From positions 848 to 64,847 of the forward strand of contig PYSS01000079.1 of assembly GCA_003049465.1 (NCBI GenBank): a DNA stretch of 64,000 bases, read 5' to 3'. The notes under the pieces are model-generated. The model was not told the DNA's origin and made no database searches. It saw nothing but the letters and a program-made list of their open reading frames with translations. Shown here piece by piece: positions 44,892-56,182 of the stretch; positions within the stretch are counted from its first letter, which is position 1; every line of letters begins with the position of its first letter. This stretch comes from Magnaporthiopsis rhizophila (lineage: Eukaryota; Ascomycota; Sordariomycetes; Magnaporthales; Magnaporthaceae). A program made the position numbers and the translations under genes.

Positions 44892-47275
44892 ATGGCGTCT
44901 CCCGAAGACGAAATTCCGTTCCAAGATGACCTCGCGCACGAGGAAGAGGGCGGCTCAATCCTTTCGGTAGGTCGCTAGTGGCGGGCGGCGACGAGAAAAA
45001 CCCATGGCTGTGGCCGTGCCCCCTGATGTCATTTGTGTTAGGCCCTGACTTTTTTTTTCTTTTTCTTTATCTGCCCCTCTGTGTCAGTCCCGAGGATTGG
45101 AGGCCTTTGGCCGCAAGGTGACGTCCACTGCGAGCCACCTCATCGGGCCGTCCAACTCGGACCCCACGACGAGCTCAAGTTACCAAACCACCATGACCGA
45201 AGTGGTCCAGAAGCATCTGCGGCGGCCAAATCTCCAGCGCAGCATGTTCTCCATGGCGCGGACCACCCCCTCCGACCTGGTGCGGTCCAAGCTCGTCACC
45301 AAGGAGATCCAGCAACGCGCGCTCGCCCATGTTCCCGACGAGCTCCTGGACAACATACCCGACGATGAAAATGACTACTCGCTCTTCCAGGGCTTCCAGG
45401 CCACCTTCCCCGAGCTCACCGACGAGGGCAAGAAACACCGACGCCGCGTGTCGCGGGGGAGGAGGCTTCTGGACGAGGGCCCCGCCACGCCCGAGGGCCC
45501 CCACGGCCTGCAGAAGCTGCGCAAGGAGCGCGCTGCCATGGCCCACGAGCTGGAAATGCTCGGCATACGGAAGAGCATGGCCAGCTGCGAGATCCGCGAG
45601 ATCGACACTAAGATCGCCAACCTGTACGGCATGCGCAAAATAATACTGGATCGCCTCGCCGTGCTGGAGCAAGAGGAGACGATCCTAGAGCACGACCGTA
45701 AATATTCCCCATGCTCGGCCCCTCACTTTTTTGCGCTTCTCCGGTTTTTTCCCCTCTTTTTCTCTCTCGCTTCTTTTTCTTGGCTTCTTTCCTCAGCTCG
45801 TTCTACATTGCGGCGAGAGCCATCCCCGCTAACATATCGATATTCACCTCGTAGTTATGGAGGTCGAGACGCGGGTCGAAGATGCACAGCACCTCGTGGA
45901 TGAAGCCGAGTCATTAGCAGAGAGCGCGCCTGGGCGGCATCTGGACGATGACCTGGCGCTGGGCCACGACGTCGATATGGGCTTCATGTCGCAGTCCATC
46001 TACGAAAAAATACCCTCGACGGGCACCAGCCCATCCAAGGGCAAGAAGCACAGGGTGGTTCGTCGAAGGTCCGTGGCGGTCTTGCATGGACACTTTGAGC
46101 CGGGCACTTCGCTCCGTGAGCTGCGGGCGCACCACGACCGTATCACCGCTTTGGACTTTGACGCGCCCTTCGGCACGCTGGTGACGGCGGCCATGGACGA
46201 CTCGGTCAAGGTATGGGATCTCAACGTGGGACGCTGCATCGGCTTGATCGAGGGTCACACAGCATCGGTACGGGCGCTCCAGGTGGTTGACAACTTCCTG
46301 GCGACGGGCTCTGCGGACGCGACGGTGCGGCTTTGGGACTTGAGCCGGGCGCACTACGACCCGCACGGGGGCCACTTTGGCGGCAACCAGGACGACGACG
46401 ACGAGGCTATGGCATTTGAGAACCCCGACGACCAGCCTGTGGACCCGCCCGCTGGGAGCATGGCAGACTGCGCCGTCTTCACGCTGTCGGCGCACATGGA
46501 CGAGGTGACGGCGCTGCACTTTAAGGGTGACACGCTCGTTTCCGGATCGGCCGACAAGACGCTTCGTCAATGGGACCTGGAGAAGGGCCGATGCGTCCAG
46601 ACGCTGGATGTCATGTGGGCGGCGGCGCAGGCGTCGTCCGGGGCCAGTGAGGGCAACACATGGCGGCAGACGACACGGTCGCAGGCCGAGGCTGCCGACT
46701 TTGTGGGCTCCCTGCAGGTTTTCGACGCGGCGCTGGCGTGCGGCACCGCCGACGGCATGGTCAGGTTGTGGGATCTGCGGAGCGGCCAGGTGCACCGGAG
46801 CCTGGTTGGGCACACGGGCCCCGTGACGTGCCTCCAGTTTGACGATGTGCATCTCGTGACCGGCTCGCTGGACAGGAGCATCAGGGTAAGTGTTTGGCCG
46901 AGGAGGGGCGTTTCTTGAAAACGCCGGACGTGCTTCCGGGCTACTACATGAAAGGACGGCCCCAGTTCGCTAATGGCAATTTGACTGGCAACACAGATAT
47001 GGGATCTGCGCACAGGCTCCATCTACGACGCCTACGCCTACGAGAACGGCATCACCAGTATGATGTTCGATACTCGGCGGATCGTCAGCGCGGCAGGTGA
47101 AGATGTGGTCAAGGTGTACGACAAGGCGGAGGGTCAGCAGTGGGACTGTGGCGCGGGCATCAAGGCAGCCGAGGAGCTGAAGAACCCGCCGGCCATCGTT
47201 GAGCGCGTCAGGATAAAGGACAGCTACCTAGTTGAGGGTCGCAAAGACGGCATCGTCGGGGTGTGGACCTGCTAG
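44892..47275 (+). CDS. MDV1: MDV1/CAF4-type mitochondrial division adaptor (WD40)
   Basis: Four exons (44892-44966, 45088-45697, 45855-46885, 46997-47275) give 664 residues. The short acidic first exon reads [13 protein letters not shown]. Exon 2 carries [17 protein letters not shown] and a helical region, then a coiled coil ([19 protein letters not shown] to [15 protein letters not shown]). Exon 3 starts a seven-bladed WD40 propeller with [45 protein letters not shown] and [14 protein letters not shown], each followed by a WD-type strand. The last blade is in exon 4 ([23 protein letters not shown]). Mdv1 links the tail-anchored receptor Fis1 to the dynamin Dnm1 on the outer mitochondrial membrane and so drives fission. 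Length and exon order fit Sordariomycete orthologues. Confidence 0.95.
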
Positions 47276-48362
47276 ATTTCTTCGACACTTTTCCGGCCCA
47301 CAACGAGCCCTTGCTTAAGCGGGCGGGGTGCCGTCATTATGTGCCTGACGTTATGGCATGGCCGGCGTTATGGCCTGTTATATTTATCTCACGGACCTGT
47401 ATTTATAAGCAAGCCATGGCGAATGTATGAGACACGATACTTGTGCCCGGCTTGTGTGGGCGGGGTGACGTCGAGGTGACGCGCTTCATCCGTCGCTGGT
47501 GGGTTGGAGGAAGTGCCGTTTCGGTGGTGATTGCTTATCGCCGTAGGTATAGGCATCCCGTGTCCCGAAAGATCGGGGATAAGGCAAGCTCGAGTCGACA
47601 ACTTGCATCGGACATAGAGACTGCTGCTGGGTGGTCCAAACCCAAGTCGACATTGTTGCCTTTTTGGGTGCTACTTTAGCCGAGTCGGATGTCATTGGTT
47701 CCCTTGCCTGGAAGGCGCGTTCAGGAGGAGCCATCTCCAGCAACGAGCCGAGTCCGGCCGAAACAGAAAATAATGGCACCCAGATGTTGGGGAAGGTGTG
47801 AACCGGAAGAAGCTCCCTAACCTTAGCCGGACGGTCTGGGTAGGTACCCACCTATCGCCGACGGTGTTTGTGATTATGAAGCCGAACTCATTCCATGATG
47901 GATACCACTCTCACCAAAAAGTGATAGCCCAGGATCATGCGTCCAGCCTTCGCCGGTTGATCCGGACCCGGAGATTGCGGCCGTAACTCCACCTACATCT
48001 CGACTCGCAAAGGCGCCGTCTTTGCAGCATCAACTCGACGACGTCTGCTCCCCACTTGGACACCACTCCAGGACAGTAGGTACCCAGGTGGGGGTATCAG
48101 GGCTTGGCTCCCGTTCACATCCATATATCTCCCGACTCACCAGCCGACGTCCCAAACGGTACCTACCCACCCCACCGTCGTAATATCTGCCGGGCTTTCC
48201 TCTTATTCTCGTCATCCATACTTGATCGCCACCACATTCTTCCCCGGACCACATTCCGCCCAGCGGCAGTAACTACTACCTACGCCTACCTACCAGCAGC
48301 AAAACTGTGCCGCCCTCAGCCTCCAGCTTCCCCGTCACCTCGTCCCAGCAGAAACAGCAGCC
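47276..48362. other. Intergenic; promoter of the aldo-keto reductase gene
   Basis: No gene is supported. The last ~200 bases contain ACCTACC-type motifs (48155, 48278-48295) and pyrimidine-rich leader sequence up to the start at 48363. Confidence 0.5.
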
Positions 48363-50123
48363 ATGTCGCTTAGTAGTGCTATGCCAATGGCGCCGCCCGC
48401 CAAGAGCCCGCTGGGACGGTACAGGCTGCTCTCGCCCACCGCCGCCGTGCGGGTCAGCCCGCTGTGCCTGGGCGCCATGAACTTTGGCGACAAGTGGAAG
48501 GACTACATGGGATCGTGCAACCAGGCGCAGACGGAGAGTATTCTTGATTTCTTCTATGAGCAGGTGTGTTTTTTTTTTCTTCTTCCCATGGATCCACACG
48601 TGTTTCCGTCACCTCTGGCATTTGCTAACAATACATGTCGTAGGGTGGTATGTGTTGGATCTCCATAAGGGAACTCTGCCAGATGATCCGGCTTCGAAGG
48701 GATATTATTTGCTGACAAGAGAACCCCTGTCGCCAGGAAACTTCATCGACACCTCGAACAATTATCAGTTCGAGCAGTCCGAGGCCTGGATCGGAGAGTG
48801 GATGCAGAAGCGTGGCAACCGGGAGCAGATGGGTAGGTTGGACCCCGTTTCCTTCTGCATATGTCTAGAGGCACCTAGCACTGACCAGGCTCAATGCTGC
48901 CATGCCAACCAGTCATTGCCACCAAATACACGTCCAACTTCCGAGCTGGTCACGGAGGCGCCGAAATCATGGCGAACTTCACTGGCAACAGTTCCAAGAG
49001 TCTCCGCACCTCAGTTGATGCCAGCCTGAAAAAGCTGCAGACGTCTTACATCGATCTTGTAAGCCGGATCGCCGCTCTTTCTACCGCCTTTGCCTGCTCC
49101 TTTGAAACCGATTTTGGTTTTATTTCCCTGCTCAAGACACTGATCACTGACTGTGCCCCGATGCTTTCGCAAAACCCAGCTCTACGTGCACTGGTGGGAC
49201 TACTCGACGTCGATCCCGGAGCTGATGCAGTCCCTCAACCACCTGGTTGCCGAGGGCAAGGTCCTCTACCTGGGCATCTCCGACACCCCCGCGTGGGTTG
49301 TTAGCAAGGCCAACGAGTACGCGAGGAACCATGGCCTTCGTCAGTTCAGCATCTACCAGGGCCGCTGGTCGGCAGCCTCGCGCGAGTTTGAGCGCGAGAT
49401 CATCCCCATGGCCCGGGCCGAGGGTGTAAGTTACACTGAGATTTGTGTCCGCGGGGCGTACCGAACAAAGCGATCCCGTTCTCTGGAAGCTGACGTGATT
49501 TTGATATCTACCACCTATCTAGATGGGACTGGCTCCCTGGGGAAGCCTGGGTGGAGGCAAGTTCAAGACGGAGGAGCAGTGGAAGGCCACGGACGGACGC
49601 AAGGTGCAAGCCACCGAGGACGACATCAAGGTGTCCAAGGTGCTCGAGAATGTGGCGAGGCGCAAGAACACCATCATCACGTCGGTCGCGCTGGCCTATG
49701 TCATGCACAAGGCCCCTTTTGTCTTTCCCATTGTTGTGAGTTTGTTTTTCCCGTCCTCGATTCGTAATACCTGTTCTACCGGCCTAACCAAACCAAACAT
49801 AGGGGGGACGCACGACGGAGCACCTGGCGCAAAACATCGAGGGGCTCTCGCTCGAGCTGTCCCCGGAGGATATCGCCGAGATCGAGGGCGCCATCCCCTT
49901 TGACCTTGGGTTCCCACACAACTTCCTCTGGGGCACCAAAACCCCGGCCAATTACCAGCAGGTTTGGCTTGTCAACATGGGTGGTCAATACGACTACGTC
50001 CCAGACTCACAGGTGTGTTTTTGTCCCGCTCCTTCTATCTAATTCATGACTAGGAGCCCATAGTTCTGACTCTTTGTGCTCGCTCGAACCCAGCCCATCA
50101 AGCCCTTCAAAGGTGGAGAGTAG
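48363..50123 (+). CDS. Aldo-keto reductase (aryl-alcohol dehydrogenase / norsolorinate reductase-like) with 4-nt exon
   Basis: Eight exons restore 381 residues: 48363-48563, 48644-48647, 48737-48832, 48913-49058, 49180-49425, 49523-49735, 49803-50012 and 50094-50123. The second exon is only GGTG; without it the frame is lost, with it the sequence reads [17 protein letters not shown]. The catalytic tetrad of the family is visible: Asp73 and Tyr78 in NFIDTSNNY, Lys near 105 in VIATKY, His153 in LYVHWWD. The NADPH-binding C-terminus has [27 protein letters not shown] and [13 protein letters not shown]. Such fungal enzymes reduce aromatic or polyketide aldehydes. No biosynthetic cluster is adjacent, so a general metabolic or detoxification role is likely. 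Confidence 0.92.
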
Positions 50124-50767
50124 GTATTCCGCCTCATGACCTCTCGCTGGAGATGGGGGGACAAGGACTACTAGGAGAATCGCGACGATCACGCTCGCAG
50201 GAAGAGGCACCCTCAAAACCGCACACGACCAAAGTCGCGCTACTGAGGGGATGCATTTGGCGGGTATCAAAAGCTTTGTTTTCTATCAAACGTCGTTTGC
50301 TAGTCGTCCCCTGGAACCCTGGCCTCTTCACGCCGCGTTTGCTTGAAATTTTGTTCCCTCGACTCAAGACCCTATTCTTGAAAGCATCGCTAATGGGGGG
50401 AAGAGATGGCTCTCCTTTTTTTTTTATCAGGAAAAGAGATGGGCACGCAGAGGATTAGGTACTTTTCGAGTTAGGTCTTTAATGCAAATATGATTCGTAT
50501 CAGGAAAGCCATAGAGGAGAAGGTATGCATCCGTGATTAGGCTCATCGGAAGAGAGCAAAGTGAGGAACACGACAGGGCTGTGGTGGATGGTGACAATTG
50601 GGTTTGTGATGGGTAGTGTGGCAATCCTTTCCCTGCTAATTGCACCCTTGGCACCAGCTTGCTTGGGCTTGAACGAGCTGCCATGCTTCCCATGATGTGG
50701 ATTATGGGACAGCCCGAATAGACGTCTCTGAGTTGATGTAAGCTCCCGTAGGCAAAAGCCCCGGCGT
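50124..50767. other. 3' flanks between convergent genes
   Basis: No gene is supported. The aldo-keto reductase (plus) and the unknown gene (minus) converge here. Confidence 0.5.
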
Positions 50768-52028
50768 TCAAGGTGTCAGCGAGGCCAGCACAAATGCATC
50801 TCGAGACGTGGCTGGAACCACACTCTGAGGAGTAGACCGCGGCAAGCCCGGTCGGAGAGAAAGAGGGTGCGAGCAGTGGACCGTGGCAGCAGACAGGCCG
50901 GAGCCGCCGCAACCGCCGGTATCTAGCACCGTTTCCGGCTGAGGTCGAGCCGCCGCCGCCGCCGCCGCTTTCTTCGGATTCCGAGCCGACGGGGCACGAG
51001 CCGGCGATCGAGGCTTTGCCTCCAAACGGCGCATGCGAGGCCGGCCTCGCCGCAGCGACTCGTCCAGGTCTATGTCGCGCGCCGCGGCAAAGCCGGGCGC
51101 GAGCCTCCGCTTCCTCGACGTCTCCATCTCGGCGGCGGCGTCGTCGCAGGGGCCGGCGGGCCAGCCCAGATCCCGGGCGTCCGACTGCGGAGTCAGGTCG
51201 AGGAAGCCGACGGCGGCGGCCAGGTCCGAGAGCTTGCGCTTGGAGGAGCCGATGCAGACGCCCAGCGGTCTGGCCTCCTTCCTCGTGAAGCCGTCTCCCG
51301 GCGGGGACCAGCGGTGGTCGGCGCCGCCGCCGTCGACGGCGTTGGCCCTCTGGAGCACCTTGTAGCCCCTCGGTGGTGTTTTTGTGTAGGGCAAAAACCG
51401 CGGCGCGTACTTGGGTTTCTTTGGGGCGCTTGGAGGGCCCATCACCGCGGCCGGCTCGGCCTGTGTTGTTGCTGCAGGGTTCGCATCCTCCGCGTCTACC
51501 ATCATCTCATCGCCGAAATCTGGACAACGAAACAGTCAGCTCAGAATTTCATTGCACAGCAGTAACTCTCACAAGCGCCAGGCCGTGCACAGCTGTAACC
51601 GGAGGTAACGGCTCAGATCAGATTCGGACCATAGACTCACCTTGCGCTCTCTCTACTGCTGGCGAGACATCAAGCTCTGCAATAGACATGCCGTCGCTGG
51701 CGGAGGACGCCTCATCGCTTGCATCGTCGCCGCTGTCATAGTTGCGACCGGGGCTAAGGCTGCGGTGCTTGCTGCTTCTGTTGCTGCTGCTGCTGCTACT
51801 GCTGGTCGTGCTCCCCCTTAGAGAGTTGGGGAACTCCGACATGCGATATCGCTGGAGCTTGAGGTCGTCGACGAACTCCTGGGCGCTGTGGGCTGTCTTC
51901 TTCTCGGGCCAGCCGCCCAGCAGCCTGACTACGCTACGCGAGCGAGAGTGGGTAGGTCGCAGCGGCTCCGTCGACAGCATGTAGGTGCTCTGCGCCCGTC
52001 GCAGGGCCGGCGGGAGATGTGGTGTCAT
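50768..52028 (-). CDS. Hypothetical low-complexity protein
   Basis: Two minus-strand exons (52028-51641 and 51519-50768) join in phase 1, about 379 residues. Exon 1 reads MTPHLPPALRRAQSTYMLS, then RSRSVVRLLGGWPEKKTAHS and AQEFVDDLKLQRYRMSEFP, followed by a serine run. Exon 2 opens DFGDEMMVDAED, then KKPKYAPRFLPYTKTPPRGYKVLQRA, SSKRKLSDLAAAVGFLDLTPQSDAR, an RGRPRMRRLE AT-hook-like patch and an alanine run. The basic, disordered composition and the RGRP motif suggest a nuclear protein, but I do not recognise a family. The C-terminal ~50 residues look less protein-like, so a further 3' intron is possible. Confidence 0.65.
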
Positions 52029-52697
52029 TGGCGCTTGTGTTTCGGTGGGGATAGCCAGGGAGTTTTGGCACGATGGGTCTCAGGCGAGCTTGAGCAAGTC
52101 GTCGCAATGATACCCGTCGCACTGGTATTCCTGGTCGCGGCAGTTGAGGCGGGTACGGAGGGAGAGACGATTGCGAGCACCAGATCCTCTGAAAGTCAGT
52201 CGCGGGCCCAGATGCTGTTTGGGATTCTCGTCAATTTCTCATCGCCCGGTGGTGCAAAGGCTCGGAACTGGAAACGAAATGTGAGGACGGGTGGCGAGAG
52301 TCAATATTTCGGGCTCCGTTTAGAGAGGAGATCTCGAGGTATCTCCGGTGGGCGATAGCTGGGAGTGGGACCTGATGGGAGCACAAGAGGCTGAACATAG
52401 GTACCGGCAATGGGCTGCTCTTTCCCTTCGGAATACGGAATACACGTGCTGCGATCCAAGTGTTCAGGCATCCACTGCGGAAAGAGGAAGGAGCCAGCGC
52501 CGTTTGCTGTTGCCAGACAAGAATTCTAGAATACTCGTAGCTTGCGCGATGGAACGTGATGTGGTTTCGATCCAACTGAACACTGATCCAATTCTCGGTA
52601 ACTGAAAGGAGAGGACAAGCATTTTGCATCGTGGAAGGATACTAGTCGAGATTTATTAGGATTGAAGTGCAAATCTAAACTAGCGATAATGTGCATC
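52029..52697. other. Intergenic; promoter of the hypothetical gene
   Basis: No gene is supported. It holds the 5' region of the unknown gene and the 3' flank of the quinate-repressor homologue, both on the minus strand. Confidence 0.5.
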
Positions 52698-55251
52698 TCA
52701 TGACATCGACGAGAGCTCCCTGCTCTGCTGCTCCCAGGTGCTCCTGCACACGCTCCTCATCAGTTTCTTGGGGGCCATGCGGCCCGTCATGAGCTCAAAT
52801 GCCTCGATCGCCATTTCGCTGACGACCTCGAGGCCGTCAACAACTATCCACGACGGGGAGACGGTGTCTCTGAACACCTGCATTTGGGCAACAAGAGGCG
52901 TGATGAGGAGTTCGTACGCTAGCTGTAGCACGGAGATAGAAACATGTCAGCCTTGATATTACATCAATGTACCTTGCACAGCCTTTCCGGGCTGGCCTTT
53001 ATCCAGCAAGAAAAAAAAATGTCATGAGATGGGGCTCCTAGCTTACCTCGACGACGACACCACCAGTCGGGCTGCCTAACCACTGTTGGGGCAGTTCAAA
53101 ATCGGACGGGGTTCCTCCGTCTACGCTCGTGGCCGGCACACACGAGATGATTATGGTAGGGGGCTGGTAGGGCTGAGGCCAATCCTGCGAGATGGACGAG
53201 AGCACGTGGCAGATTTGAGCCTGTGTAGCTATACTGGACGAGACGTTCTTGGTCCTGACAACACGGTTGAAATGCTCTGCGACCCTGACGGCGTTCTCAG
53301 AGGTTCGGTTGTAGATGAAGATGTTGCGGCAGCCAAGCTGGATCAGGGCGTAGATGGCCGCCCTCGCCATGCCGCCGGCGCCAATCACCAGCGCTGTCGT
53401 CTTGGACGGCCGGACGTAGTTTCGTGGGCTGATGGCCCGCCTGAGGCAGGTCAAGATGGAGCTCCAGTCGGTGTTGTCGCCGTAGAAGTCGGTCACGGGA
53501 CCAGCCTTGTTCCGCGACGTAGAGTGGCTGATGATGGTGCCGGCTTGGCCGCGCAGGGGCAGCAGCACGTTGACGGCTCCGATTACGCTCGCGTGGTGGC
53601 TTTTTAGCTTGAGATGCGGCATGATGGCCACCTTGAACGGCGCTGCCAGCGAGGCGCCGCCAAAGGAGGTGGCCCGGCTGATCTGGTTCAGCTCTTCTAG
53701 GGTCGAGCACGATACGGATTGGAATGTGTGTGGCATCCGCGAGAACTCGTAGGCTGCCTGGTGCATGGCCGGCGAGATGGAGTAGGACACGTTCCGGCCG
53801 AGCACGTAGAACCGGAGCGGGTCTAGCAGGAGCTGGGTAAAGAGCTGCTCAAACGTACTGCGGTAGGTGCACAAGGTGGCCAGGTGGTCGCTGTTATCCA
53901 TGCCCGGCGGCTTCACGGGGTTGAGGATGCAGGACTGGTAGGGCGTCCTCGTCCCAAGAACAGAATAATCGTAGGCGACCAGCGGCGGCTTCGGGTCCGG
54001 GACCGTCAGTTGTACCCGCTCCCGGAAGCCGGCTAGTTTCTCGACGGGGCTGTCGCCGGAGCAGAAGCGCACCATTCTGACAACATCGCAGCCCAGCTCC
54101 TGAGCCCGTAGATAATTATCGAGCTGAGCCGGATCCGTCCAAGCGAGCGCGCTCAGGCCGTTGTACCAGAAGTTGCCAATGACCCTGGTCCTGCCCCTGT
54201 GCTCGAGGACGCGATTGACCAATGCTGGGTTTCTTTGGAGATCTAGGCTGATGTAGTCGACGTTTAGGCGGAGGCCAAGCCCGAGAAGATCGGCGTCGAC
54301 CAAATCTGCTTCTTCCGGTGGTCTACGTCGCTGGCCTCTGGGCTTCTCCTCAACGTGGTAAATGACTGGGCACGAAAGCCTCCTGCGAATCAGTGCCACC
54401 TGCTTCGCGATAACGTTGGCCATATCCTCAGGCCAGCAGTCTATTATGAGCTCGACGCAGTCCCCGGCCGCTTCCATGTCATCCCATGCGAGCGCCATGT
54501 CCAGCAACCACGAAAGTCGGAGACGCAACGCGTACGAGTACTGTCTGAACTCTGGAGGCAGGGCATTAAGGGCAAAGGGGCTCTCAAGCCACTTGCGCCG
54601 CCACCCCTGGCCATGGAGCAGATCCAAGAATGTTGTAAAGTCTTCCTTGGCGCTCAGGAGAGTTGAAGAGCTCGCTGAAAGCGCGTCCCACCTGGGCGTC
54701 GTCTCCCCTGGCGAGTCGGATCTGCTGCTGAAGGTGTCATAAAGGTTGTAGTACTCGAAGTTGGAGCAGCGCCGGTGACTTTGATCAGCCTCGAGCAGAA
54801 GACCGGCATCGGCGCTGTCGAGAAACTCGACCACCCGCTCCCTCTCGCGATGGACGTAGACGACTGGGTTCGTTGCTGTGTACTGGTCCAGAAGGCTCTG
54901 AGCCTCGTCGGATAGGCTGGTCATGCCACATACGATGACACAGCCCTTGCGGTTTGTGTCGAGCATCTGCTTAAAGACGTCGGCATTCTTCCGGGCGAAG
55001 GCGTCCTTGTCGTGCTGCCGGAGGAAGGTGGCGCGGGACACGCCGGTGACCTGCTCGAAGCAGTGGTCCTCTATCACCAGGCGACGCCGGAGGTGCAGGG
55101 CGGCGATGAAGCCAAGCGATCTCTTGCCGGCCCCACGGCTGCCCACAAGGACTATCGAGGCCTCCGGGTTGTATAGACGCCGGTTCACCGGAGCAGTGCC
55201 CGTCGCCGGAGGCTGGCCGTTGTTCTCGGCGGCCACCGAGAGTGCCGTCAT
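52698..55251 (-). CDS. qa-1S: Quinate repressor homologue (QA-1S/QUTR)
   Basis: Two minus-strand exons (55251-53047 and 52922-52698) give about 809 residues. The frame stays open upstream to 55890, but that part does not look coding; MTALSVAAENN is the best start, and a more 5' exon is possible. Three domains follow the order of the C-terminal part of the AROM protein. A shikimate-kinase-like domain opens SIVLVGSRGAGKRSLG (Walker A intact). A type-I dehydroquinase-like domain shows RLNVDYISLDLQRNPALV and RVIGNFWYNG. A shikimate-dehydrogenase-like domain shows VSYSISPAMHQAAYEF, TTALVIGAGGMARAAIYAL and a Rossmann GAGG loop. In Neurospora qa-1S and Aspergillus qutR this protein holds the quinate activator inactive. 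The activator and catabolic genes are not in this window. Confidence 0.9.
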
Positions 55252-56182
55252 TTTGAGCGGTTGCGCGTCCAAGCCCTGGTCGGTACTGACCGTGCTTTTG
55301 GACCGGCTTCTCGCCGTGTTGTTGTTGGGATATTCCACGTTTCCAAGTAGGGAGCACAAACCGCCTTGGCACCACCCATCAGAATGCGCGAGGCACAGGT
55401 GAAGCAAAGGAGAGGGCGGGCGGGTCAGAAGGAATCGGAAGTTTCCGCAGACATTTCTCTCCTCTTCAGAAAGCCATCGTGGCGGCCAAGAAAGGTCGGG
55501 GCAGGTGAGGCGATTCAGGAAGCTCCGTAGCAAGAATGCCTGGCAATCGCAAAGACATGGCTGGGGTCGTCGCGCCGGGCGTCTGGCGGGGGAGCATAAA
55601 TGGGAGTTTGCTGCCAGTGCTGTCGGACCCCCTTTGTCATGGGCACGGCAGATGCGACGGCGCGGTGCGGAGCGGTAATGCTGACTGATGCCGCGGGCAA
55701 TCCATCTTCCCCCGCCTCCTCCACCCAAAATGACCGAGCAAGCATGTTCCTGAAGGAAACGGTTGAGAAGGAAAAATGGGGCCGTCGGGAAAAAGCCGAG
55801 CTGGTGCTGGAGATTCGAGATGCTGGAGTGTCTCCCCGCTTTTGTCCTAGCCCCTTGCCGCATCACCGAGGCTCGATTCGGAGCAAGCAATCAAATCAAT
55901 CAACAGCACGAGGGTGAGCCATTCAGCTCACAGCCTTATGTCCCGAGCGGATGTGGAGGCTGGCGGCACCCTGAGGCCTCACGACAGTGCTCAACCCGCA
56001 AAGCCCAGGCTCCCGGGTCTCGGATCTGCTCGAGTCATTTCTAATCGCAGACGTGCGTGCACATTTTGCGCCACCTTCCCGCCATCCATATTTTACCTTT
56101 GGCAAAACCCACACGCACCGCCCATGCCGGCGAAAGAGGCGGTCGAGCAGCACATGCCAGTGAGCGAGTGCCTGATGAGATC
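55252..56182. promoter_or_regulatory. Divergent promoter of quinate repressor and Zn2Cys6 genes
   Basis: The two genes read outward from this ~930-base gap. Its left part is the open but unlikely 5' extension of the repressor frame. Short frames elsewhere carry no motif. Confidence 0.45.

Noticed and set aside
45914..46852. 312-codon minus-strand open frame
   Set aside because: Antisense shadow of the MDV1 WD40 exon; no domain of its own.
55252..55890. N-terminal extension of the quinate repressor frame by about 210 codons
   Set aside because: The extension lacks conserved sequence and reads like leader DNA; the recognisable protein starts shortly after 55251.
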